A stretch of 21,274 nucleotides of DNA from JBEKYH01 sp049511115 (GTDB lineage: Bacteria > Planctomycetota > Phycisphaerae > Tepidisphaerales > Tepidisphaeraceae), in the NCBI GenBank assembly GCA_049511115.1, contig JBEKYH010000021.1:1-21274 (forward strand), written 5' to 3'. The notes below the pieces were generated by a model. That model was not told where the DNA came from and made no database searches. It worked only from the letters and a program-made list of their open reading frames with translations. The translations under genes were made by a program, and so were the position numbers. Position 1 is the first letter of the stretch. The number at the start of each line of letters is the position of its first letter. Shown here piece by piece: positions 1 through 7,427 of the stretch.

Positions 1-1017
1 GCCGCGAATGGCGACGGTGTCGCCGGTGTTGCAATAGGCGGATTTCACGAGCCAATTGTCATCGGTTGCCCAGGGGACGCGGCGTGGGTCGCGCGATTCG
101 GGGAGAAGTTCACGCCACGTCTGGAGCGGCGTCGTCAGGTGGTCCCAGACCAAGGGGAATCGCTTGCTCTCGGTCAGCGTGGAGATGCCGGGGTTGGCTA
201 CGGGGGTGTTGCCGCTGAAGAAGAGATGTTGCCAGCCGATTTTGGGTGGGAGGTTGGCAAGCCATTCGGCTTGGTAGAAGCGGACGATGGCGCCGACGGG
301 GCCGCGATGCCAGTTGGTTTGCAGGGAGGCGGAGCCATTTGTCCAATGTAATTGGTGAGGGAGAGCGAGAGAAGATCGGATGCCGCGCTGCGCCAACAGC
401 GAGGCGAGATAGGACATGATCTGCTGGTCTTCCATGAATCCGGCGGCGGCGAGGAGGGCGACGTGCTTGCAGCCGTGCGCGGAGAGGGCGATCGCGTCGG
501 CCCACATGGCGGCGGGATCACCGGCGGGCGTCGTGCCGGGATAGTGAGCGGCCATCAGAGCCGGGAGATTGGAGGCTTCGGTGAAGCCGCCGGGGACGTC
601 GCTGTTGACCTCGGAGATGCGCCAGCCGTCGGTGGTCCAGTGGAAATCGAAGCGGAGGACGCGCGCGGCGGGGGGGGTGGGGAGGCGATCGACACTGGTG
701 GCGAAGAGTCGTCGCAAGCGGCGCGGCAGGCCGAGTTGGGAATGTAGGTCGGGGCGCGTGAGCAATTCGTTTTCGGCGAGCATGAGTTCGGCGGCGAGGC
801 GCTGGGCGAGGTCGGCGAGTTGCCGCCATTGAGAGGCGGGGATCAGAATCGGGAAAGGGGCGATAGTGGAGACGTCGCCGACTTGGGGGTCCCATTTGTA
901 GCCGCTGAGGATCAACTGACGGCGAAGGGTGGTGAAGTCAGATGGTTCTAGCGGCGGCGCGGCTCGCCAGGGTGATGAGCGGGAGAGAGAGGTTTCGAGG
1001 GCGTCGGCGGTCACCAT
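1..1017 (-). CDS. Glutathionylspermidine synthase-family ATP-grasp protein, C-terminus beyond the window
   Basis: The frame reads leftward from ATG 1017-1015 through 339 codons without a stop and leaves the window at base 1. The recognisable parts are a pre-ATP-grasp segment (RFDFHWTTDGW, then ISEVNSDVPGGFTEAS, about residues 122-147), a WDHLTTPLQTW stretch, and a final WLVKSAYCNTGDTVAI segment at the position of the nucleotide-binding strand of the family. Known relatives (E. coli YgiC, YjfC and the synthetase half of Gsp) form an amide bond using ATP. YgiC is about 386 residues, so several dozen residues are missing here. The R-E-G of the E. coli 'KPxFxREGxNV' strand is replaced by N-T-G, so the substrate is probably not glutathione plus spermidine. 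The start overlaps the stop of the upstream DUF350 gene by 7 bases, which suggests translational coupling. Family assignment is firm; the reaction is unknown. Confidence 0.82.
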   Translation of the reverse strand, partial: MVTADALETSLSRSSPWRAAPPLEPSDFTTLRRQLILSGYKWDPQVGDVSTIAPFPILIPASQWRQLADLAQRLAAELMLAENELLTRPDLHSQLGLPRRLRRLFATSVDRLPTPPAARVLRFDFHWTTDGWRISEVNSDVPGGFTEASNLPALMAAHYPGTTPAGDPAAMWADAIALSAHGCKHVALLAAAGFMEDQQIMSYLASLLAQRGIRSSLALPHQLHWTNGSASLQTNWHRGPVGAIVRFYQAEWLANLPPKIGWQHLFFSGNTPVANPGISTLTESKRFPLVWDHLTTPLQTWRELLPESRDPRRVPWATDDNWLVKSAYCNTGDTVAIRG

Positions 1018-1838
1018 CGCGAGGGGTCCAGTCCGTGGGAGGTGAATGCGACGATTGCGAAAGCGGTGACGAGGTAAACGCCGGCGGGGATGAAAGCCGG
1101 CGCGCCGACTGCGGGCTGCGGACAAACTGGCGTGGGCCGGAAGCGGCGTTGGATCAATCCGGCGGCGACAGCGATCGCCAGGGCGGGCCAGCCGCGGTGG
1201 AGAAAATCGGCCCAGGTCTGGTCCCAGGAAATCCAATTGCCGCCGGCGGCGCGGCCGAGAATGAGCGAAGATGCGACGAGCGCGGCGGCCAATCGGATGG
1301 CGGTTGGCACATCCCGATCGATGGTGATGCTGTCAGCGACCGATCCGCCGATGGCGTTGATGAGCAGCCAGCTCAGGCCCAGGGCCAGCGCCGTCCACGC
1401 GGCGGGGAGGAGAGTTGTCCAGATGGTCGGCCCGCCGCCGATGTTGCTGGCGGCGTAGGCGATGGCTACGGCGAGCAACGCGCCGCCGCATGCGATGGCC
1501 GCGGCGGAATTATCGCGTTCAAGGGCGTCGTCGCGCAGGCTCAGGCCGAGCAGGCGCATTGCGAATGTGGAGAGAAAGAGCCACGCGAGGGAGCCGAGCA
1601 TGAAGAGGAGAATGTAATCGGGGTGATTGCTGACGGAGGAATCGCCCCAGACCTGCGCGGTGAAGCAGGTCATCAATGCACCGACGATGGGAATTACGGC
1701 GAGGATCGCGCGGGCGCGGGAAGGGCGGGGACTTTTTGCGATGGAGGCCAGCGGAGCCCAGTAGGTCCAGCCGCCACGGACGGTCGCCACCAGGGCGATA
1801 ATGAAGAAGAAGGTCTCATCCCCGCTGAAGTCAAACAT
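1011..1838 (-). CDS. DUF350-type multi-pass membrane protein
   Basis: A very hydrophobic protein of 275 residues with about seven or eight predicted membrane segments. The middle carries the DUF350 signature: a polar turn followed by a small-residue helix (DNSAAAIACGGALLAVAIAY), then further hydrophobic helices and a second related stretch (DRDVPTAIRLAAALVASSLI). DUF350 proteins of the YjfL type sit in the inner membrane and are commonly encoded beside glutathionylspermidine-synthase-like genes, as here. Their biochemical role is not established. I chose ATG 1838; a GTG at 1856 would add six residues, and neither has a clear Shine-Dalgarno. The stop (1013-1011) lies inside the start of the following gene. 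The gene is divergent from the ECF sigma gene, with about 120 bases between starts, so the two may share a regulatory region. Confidence 0.75.
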   Translation of the reverse strand: MFDFSGDETFFFIIALVATVRGGWTYWAPLASIAKSPRPSRARAILAVIPIVGALMTCFTAQVWGDSSVSNHPDYILLFMLGSLAWLFLSTFAMRLLGLSLRDDALERDNSAAAIACGGALLAVAIAYAASNIGGGPTIWTTLLPAAWTALALGLSWLLINAIGGSVADSITIDRDVPTAIRLAAALVASSLILGRAAGGNWISWDQTWADFLHRGWPALAIAVAAGLIQRRFRPTPVCPQPAVGAPAFIPAGVYLVTAFAIVAFTSHGLDPSRW

Positions 1839-1957
1839 GGGTGCAATACAATACACAACCTAACCATTTAATGTTCGAGATTTTGACCAAACAAAATCAC
1901 ATCGGCGCGCATAAGAGCAGGTAGAGCGAGCGTTGGCCCCACAGGCTTGAGGGACAA

Positions 1958-2518
1958 ATGAGCGCAGGGCAGGAACGCGACGAGTGGCTGATGATGCGGG
2001 TGGCCCAGGGCCAGGCCGAGCAGGTCGAGCCGTTGGTTCGGCGGTATGGCACGCTGCTGTTGACGTTCATTCAGCGCATGGTGGGGGACCGGCATCGAAG
2101 CGAGGAGATGTTCCAGGAGGTTTTTCTGGCGGTCTGGACGAAGCGCGCTCAATACAAACTCGGCCGGCCGTTCAAGCCGTGGCTTTACAAGATTGCGATT
2201 AATCGGTGCCGGCGAGCGTTCAGGGTGAGGGGGCTGGGGCCGGTGGGGCGGCTGGATGAAGAGTCTTGGCCGCGAGCGGCGGTATCGAGGGCGCCTTCGC
2301 CGCCGGAAGCGGCGATTGCGACGGAGACGGCGTCGCTCGTGGAGCAGGCGGTGGGGACATTGCCGCCGAAACAGCGAATGATCGTGGTCATGCGTCTTTG
2401 GAACAATCTGGAATACGAGCAGATCGCGGCGGCCATGGGGGTGAGAGAGGCGACGGTGCGATCCAACATGCACGATGCGCTGGCCAATATCCGCCGTTAT
2501 CTGGAACCGAGGCTTTGA
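1958..2518 (+). CDS. ECF-type RNA polymerase sigma factor
   Basis: The protein has 186 residues, the usual ECF size. Sigma region 2 spans about residues 22-90, with the core helix pattern RSEEMFQEVFLAVW followed by FKPWLYKIAINRCRR. After a linker rich in Pro and Ala, region 4 spans about 130-184, with LPPKQRMIVVMR, a helix-turn-helix (EYEQIAAAMGVREATVRSN) and a terminal ANIRRYL. There are no regions 1.1 or 3. Such factors direct RNA polymerase to a small regulon and are usually held inactive by an anti-sigma factor encoded next door. That partner is here the N-terminus of the following gene, which starts 17 bases after this stop. The start is ATG 1958, with GAGGG a few bases upstream. I could not identify a convincing autoregulatory promoter in 1857-1957. 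The subgroup is not assigned. Confidence 0.95.
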   Translation: MSAGQERDEWLMMRVAQGQAEQVEPLVRRYGTLLLTFIQRMVGDRHRSEEMFQEVFLAVWTKRAQYKLGRPFKPWLYKIAINRCRRAFRVRGLGPVGRLDEESWPRAAVSRAPSPPEAAIATETASLVEQAVGTLPPKQRMIVVMRLWNNLEYEQIAAAMGVREATVRSNMHDALANIRRYLEPRL

Positions 2519-2535
2519 ACCCATTCGAGGCATCT

Positions 2536-5500
2536 ATGTTCAAGCAGGGTGACCATGTTGTGGACGCGGTGGACGATTGGCTGCATGGCTTGCTTTCCGG
2601 CAGCGACCAGCAATACGTCCGCGAACATTGCGGCAATTGCCCGATTTGCGCCGTCGCAATGAGCCAGGCGCGGCGGCGGATGGAGTTGCTGCGGGCGGCG
2701 CCGTCGATTGAGCCTTCGGGGGAACTGTTGAGGCAAACGGTTCAGAAGGTGATTCGACGGAACGAAAGGAAGCAGGCGCGACGGCGAATTGGCTGGATTG
2801 GATATCTCTCGGCGATGGCGGCTGCCGCTTTGATCATCGGGTTGCTGAATCTCTATTACACGAATCTATCGCCGTCGCCTTATGACTTGAAAATTATGGG
2901 GCAGACGGAGCTTTTGCCGGATTCGCAGGCGTCGTTGCGGGCGATTCTGGTGCGCGGGGAAGACAAAAGCCCGGTGAGCGGAGTGCCGGTCCGGATCGAA
3001 CTGGCCGACAAAAAAAGCGGTAACGTCGCGCGGCTGGCGAGTTTTGAGACCGATGCCGACGGAACGGGGCGGCCGGTGTTTCAGTTGCCGGATTGGAAGG
3101 ACGGGGATTATGACCTGCGCGTGATCGCGTCGCCGGGCGGGGGGGATGAAATCCTCACCAATACGGTGAAGCTGCGGCATGAATGGAAGGTGATGGTGTC
3201 CAGCGACAAGCCGGTTTATCAGCCGGGGCAGACGATCCACATTCGCTCGCTGGCGCTGCGGCGGCCGGATTTGCATCCGGTCGCGGGGCAGGTGGATACG
3301 TTTACGCTGACCGATCCGCGGGGGAATGTCATCTTTAAACATGCGGATGTGACCAGCCGCTTTGGCATCAGTTCGGGGGATTGCCCCCTGGCGGATGAAA
3401 TCATGGAGGGGGCGTACGTCATTCGGTCGGCGATTGGGGACACGACGGAACAGATCACCGTCGAGATCAAAAAGTACGATTTGCCGAAATTCAAAGTCGA
3501 TGTCGAGGCGGACAAGAGTTATTACAAGCCGGGGGACGAGGCGCGGGTGAATGTGAATGCGGCGTATTTCTTCGGCAAGCCGGTGGCGGGGGGGGATGTT
3601 GAGCTGAGGATGAGCGATGCGGCGGGGGAGCAGACGGCGGTGGGAAAGACGGATGATGCGGGGAATGCGCGACTCATGCTGCGAATGCCGGAGATTCTTA
3701 TCGGGACGCAAAAGGATTCGGGGGATGCGCGGGTCACGATCAATGCGCTGGTTCGGGATACGGCCGGACAGGAGGAGGAGCGGGGGATTGAGCGCGTGGT
3801 GACGGCTAATCCGCTGCGGATCGAAGTGATTCCAGAGTCAGGGCAGATTGTTCCGTGGCTGGCCAATCGTATTTACGTTTTGACGACGTACGCCGATGGG
3901 AAGGCGGCGAAGACGCGGCTGGATGTCAGCGGGATGAGCGGGGAATTGCAGACGGGGGATCTGGGGATTGCGGAGTTTGACCTGCCGGCGCAAACGGCGG
4001 GAGCGGCGAACCTGGTGGTGCGGGCGACGGATGACGGCGGCTTGACGGCGACGCGGCAGGTGGCGCTGCAGTCGTCGGAAGTGGCCGACGACTTTGTGAT
4101 TCGCACGGATAAATCGGTGTACGACGGGGGGCAGACGATTGATCTGACCGTTCTGTGCGGTGGCCACAGCCAGCCGGTTTTTGTGGACCTGATCAAAGAC
4201 GGACAGACGCTGCGCAGTGAGACGGTGGATATTTCCAACGGCCGCGGCACGAGTCAGATTGAGCTTTCACCGGAAATGTCGGGGACGATTCAGCTTAATG
4301 CTTATCGGCTGGGGTCGAGCGGATTTCCCGTGAGCAAGACGCTGCTGATTTACGTGCGGCCGGCGCAGCAGTTGCACCTGGATATTGCGAGCGACCGGTC
4401 CGAATACCGGCCGGGTGAGACCGCGGGGTTGCAGATGACCCTGCGCGATGCGGGTGGGCATCCGACGGCAGGGGCGATCAGCCTGGCGGCGGTTGATGAA
4501 GCTGTTTTTTCCGTGCTGGAGCAGCGGCCGGGGATGGAGCAGACGTTTTTCACGTTGGATCAGGAGTTGCTCAAGCCGGTTTATGCGATGTATGGGTGGT
4601 CGCCGGATTTCAGTGCCGGCGAGGCAACGGCGCGGAGCGACGCGGCGGCGCAGAAGAATGAGTTGGAGCAGGCGCTGTTCGCGCGCGCGGCGGCGGCGGA
4701 TGACAAGCAGGCGGATACGCGGGCGGCGCTGCAGCGCGCGGTGGATGCGGGTCAGTTGTCGCCGGTGGTCCTCAATTCTCTCGACGATCCGGATATGGCT
4801 CAAATGCTGGACAACACAGTTATCGACCCACAATTGCGCTCCCTGCTGATGGACAAGACGGGCTTCCACCCTCTTATTGCGTCTTCGTACCCAGTCAAGG
4901 TTAGGAGGATCGAACGGGAACGGAAAGATGGCGTTGATATAACGGACGAGGCGTGGGGCTTTTGGGCCGTCGTGGCGGGGATCGGGTTTTTCGTGTGGCT
5001 GTGGCTGGTTGTTGATGTAAGGGCAGTGACGATATTCGTTTCTGTTGTGCTTGGGTTTTTAGTTTTGAGTTTCTTGATTACGCCAAAATTTGCGGGCAGG
5101 TCGATGAATGCTGCGATGCGTGCCGGGCAATTTGACGAGGCCGTACCTGACGATCAGGCGGGCGCAGTCAGGCCTTTCGTAGTTCCCCCTGCAATAACCG
5201 CGCCTGCGGTCGCGGCAGAAAACGGCTTGCCGCCGCGCGTGCGGGAATGGTTCCCGGAAACATTGCTGTGGCGACCCGAGTTGATCACCGACAATCTCGG
5301 CCATGCGAGCCTCAATGTGGATTTGGCGGATTCGATCACCAATTGGCGGATCAGCGCCAGCGCGGTGAGTGCCGATGGGCGGCTTGGGGGGGCGGAATCT
5401 TCGCTGCGGGTTTTCCAGCCGTTCTTTGTTGATCTCAATGTGCCGGTCGCGCTGATTCGAGGCGATGAGGCGGATGTTCCGGTGGTTGTCTACAACTATT

Positions 5501-7377
5501 CGGGGCAGGCGCAGACCGTCAAATTGAGCATGGCATCCGAAGATGGAGGATTTGAACTGCTCGAGGGCGGCGACAAACAAGTCGAGCTAAAGGCGGGAGA
5601 GGTGCGGGCGGCATCGTATCGGCTGCGGGCGGGGAAGATCGGGTTTCATGCGGTGAAGGTTATCGCGCAGTGCGCGGGAATCTCCGACGCGATTCGCCGA
5701 ACGGTGAATGTGGTTGCCGACGGGCGAGAGGTGGATCAGGTGACCAATGGCACGTTGCAGCAGGCGGCGAGCGTTGATGTGTCGCTGCCATCGGAGGCGG
5801 TTGCCGACAGCGCCAAGTTGTTCGTCAAGATTTATCCCTCGAAGTTCAGCCAGGTTGTCGAGGGGCTGGATGGGATTTTTGAGCGGCCGTATGGATGCTT
5901 CGAGCAGACTTCCTCGACGACGTATCCGAATGTGCTGGCGTTGAAATATCTGCGGCAAACGGGAAAGAGCGTGCCGGAGGTGGAGGCGAAGGCGCGCGAG
6001 TATATCCAGCTTGGGTACCAGCGATTGGTGAGCTTTGAGGTTCCCGGCGGCGGATTTGAGTGGTTTGGGAGATCGCCGGCGAATGTCACGCTCACGGCCT
6101 ACGGGCTGATGGAATTCCGGGATATGGCGTCGGTCTCCGATGTTGACCCGAATCTGATTGAGCGGACGCGGCAATGGCTGCTTTCCAAGCGGCTGGCCGA
6201 TGGGTCGTGGCCGGATGAAACGCACATGCTCGAGGACGGGCTGGGGCAGAGCGTGATGCGGGGGAGCAATCCCAATCTGGCCACGACGGCTTATGTTGCA
6301 TGGTCGATATTCGACAATGAAAAGCATGACGATCCTCCGGCGGATGCCGGGCCCACGTTGCAATACCTGCGGCAGCAGTCGCCACGGGAGATCAATGATC
6401 CGTATACGCTCGCGGTGCTGGCCAATGCGCTGATGGCGCTCGAACCGGACGGGGCCGAAGCGGCGGCGGCGCTGGACCGGCTGGATCAATTGAAGCAGTC
6501 GAGTGCGGATATGAAGCAGGCCTGGTGGGAACAATCGGAGCAGGCACAAACGGCGTTCTATGGGCGGGGGCAGAGCGGGGCGGTCGAGACCACGGCGCTG
6601 GCAGCGCTGGCGATGATGAAATCGGGGCGGTATCCCGGCGACGTACGCGCGGCGCTGGCGTGGATTGCGGCGCAGAAGGATGCCAATGGAACGTGGAGTT
6701 CGACGCAGGCGACGGTGCTTTCGCTCAAGGCGCTGTGCGCGGCGACGGATAAGCAATTGGCGGAGGATCGAGCACGGCGACTTGCGGTGAGCGTGAATCA
6801 AACGCAGCAGAATGTCAGCATTGGCGCCGATCAGGCCGATGTCATGCAGCAACTCGATCTGTCTGGCCTGCTGCATTCGGGCAGTAATCACATTTATCTA
6901 CAGGATCAGAGCGACGCGGGATCGGGGTATCAGGTGGTGTTCCGATACAACGTTCCCGAAGGCGCAGCGCCGGAGGCGCAAGGGCCGCTAACGATTGACG
7001 TGGATTATGATCGGTCTGATTTGCGCGTCGGGCAGACGATGACGGCGACCGCGACGGTCGTGAATCACACCGCGGGCGCGCTGCCGATGGTGATGCTGGA
7101 CCTGCCGATTCCCGCCGGATTTTCAATAGAGACGGCGGACCTGGACAAATTGGTTGCCGGGGGCGCTGCGGCGAAATATCAACTCACGCCGCGAAGCGCG
7201 ATCGTGTATCTGCGGGCGGTAGCGCCGGGCGAGCCGATGAAGTTCAGCTATCAGATGACGGCGACGATGCCGGTGCGGATTACCGTGCCGTCGGCGCGGG
7301 CGTATGAGTATTACAACCCGGCGGTGGGGGGTATGTCGCCGGAAAGGGCGATGAAAGTGGAAGCTTCAGAATTGTGA
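2536..7377 (+). CDS. Anti-sigma/alpha-2-macroglobulin fusion protein (membrane-anchored, thioester-containing)
   Basis: Encodes 1613 residues from ATG 2536 (GAGG five bases upstream). The frame is open farther 5' but that part overlaps the sigma gene. Residues 1-80 are a short cytoplasmic domain with a zinc anti-sigma motif H31-x3-C35-x2-C38. A basic stretch and one membrane helix follow (about 85-108). The rest is alpha-2-macroglobulin-like: MG1, MG2 (DKPVYQPGQ, 224-232), MG3 after KKYDLPKFKV (312-321), and VDEAVF at 653-658. A charged low-complexity segment at about 690-800 may be the bait region. Two further membrane helices lie at 808-827 and 831-849. The A2M domain starts at FPETLLW (906-912), the thioester is GCFEQ (Cys1121, Gln1124), and an alpha-helical thioester domain runs to about 1400. 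A receptor-binding-like domain ends with AYEYYNP. Such proteins trap proteases covalently. The topology puts the macroglobulin outside and the zinc motif inside. Inference: it is the sensor and anti-sigma for the adjacent ECF factor. Confidence 0.9.
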   Translation: MFKQGDHVVDAVDDWLHGLLSGSDQQYVREHCGNCPICAVAMSQARRRMELLRAAPSIEPSGELLRQTVQKVIRRNERKQARRRIGWIGYLSAMAAAALIIGLLNLYYTNLSPSPYDLKIMGQTELLPDSQASLRAILVRGEDKSPVSGVPVRIELADKKSGNVARLASFETDADGTGRPVFQLPDWKDGDYDLRVIASPGGGDEILTNTVKLRHEWKVMVSSDKPVYQPGQTIHIRSLALRRPDLHPVAGQVDTFTLTDPRGNVIFKHADVTSRFGISSGDCPLADEIMEGAYVIRSAIGDTTEQITVEIKKYDLPKFKVDVEADKSYYKPGDEARVNVNAAYFFGKPVAGGDVELRMSDAAGEQTAVGKTDDAGNARLMLRMPEILIGTQKDSGDARVTINALVRDTAGQEEERGIERVVTANPLRIEVIPESGQIVPWLANRIYVLTTYADGKAAKTRLDVSGMSGELQTGDLGIAEFDLPAQTAGAANLVVRATDDGGLTATRQVALQSSEVADDFVIRTDKSVYDGGQTIDLTVLCGGHSQPVFVDLIKDGQTLRSETVDISNGRGTSQIELSPEMSGTIQLNAYRLGSSGFPVSKTLLIYVRPAQQLHLDIASDRSEYRPGETAGLQMTLRDAGGHPTAGAISLAAVDEAVFSVLEQRPGMEQTFFTLDQELLKPVYAMYGWSPDFSAGEATARSDAAAQKNELEQALFARAAAADDKQADTRAALQRAVDAGQLSPVVLNSLDDPDMAQMLDNTVIDPQLRSLLMDKTGFHPLIASSYPVKVRRIERERKDGVDITDEAWGFWAVVAGIGFFVWLWLVVDVRAVTIFVSVVLGFLVLSFLITPKFAGRSMNAAMRAGQFDEAVPDDQAGAVRPFVVPPAITAPAVAAENGLPPRVREWFPETLLWRPELITDNLGHASLNVDLADSITNWRISASAVSADGRLGGAESSLRVFQPFFVDLNVPVALIRGDEADVPVVVYNYSGQAQTVKLSMASEDGGFELLEGGDKQVELKAGEVRAASYRLRAGKIGFHAVKVIAQCAGISDAIRRTVNVVADGREVDQVTNGTLQQAASVDVSLPSEAVADSAKLFVKIYPSKFSQVVEGLDGIFERPYGCFEQTSSTTYPNVLALKYLRQTGKSVPEVEAKAREYIQLGYQRLVSFEVPGGGFEWFGRSPANVTLTAYGLMEFRDMASVSDVDPNLIERTRQWLLSKRLADGSWPDETHMLEDGLGQSVMRGSNPNLATTAYVAWSIFDNEKHDDPPADAGPTLQYLRQQSPREINDPYTLAVLANALMALEPDGAEAAAALDRLDQLKQSSADMKQAWWEQSEQAQTAFYGRGQSGAVETTALAALAMMKSGRYPGDVRAALAWIAAQKDANGTWSSTQATVLSLKALCAATDKQLAEDRARRLAVSVNQTQQNVSIGADQADVMQQLDLSGLLHSGSNHIYLQDQSDAGSGYQVVFRYNVPEGAAPEAQGPLTIDVDYDRSDLRVGQTMTATATVVNHTAGALPMVMLDLPIPAGFSIETADLDKLVAGGAAAKYQLTPRSAIVYLRAVAPGEPMKFSYQMTATMPVRITVPSARAYEYYNPAVGGMSPERAMKVEASEL

Positions 7378-7427
7378 TCAGAAATGGACTATCCAACATG
7401 AAGCGATCTCAATTCCGGCCGCCGGGT

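Noticed and set aside
942..1871. 309-residue open frame on the plus strand opposite the DUF350 gene
   Set aside because: Low-complexity, Gly/Asp/Glu/Arg-rich composition with no domain; it is the complement of a clear membrane protein gene in GC-rich DNA.
2266..2535. Extended 5' part of the macroglobulin frame overlapping the sigma gene
   Set aside because: The sequence is Gly/Ala-rich with no similarity. ATG 2536 has GAGG and directly precedes the anti-sigma domain.
5587..6891. 434-residue open frame antisense to the macroglobulin gene
   Set aside because: Arg/Pro/Leu-rich shadow of a gene with strong motifs on the plus strand; no recognisable domain or ribosome site.
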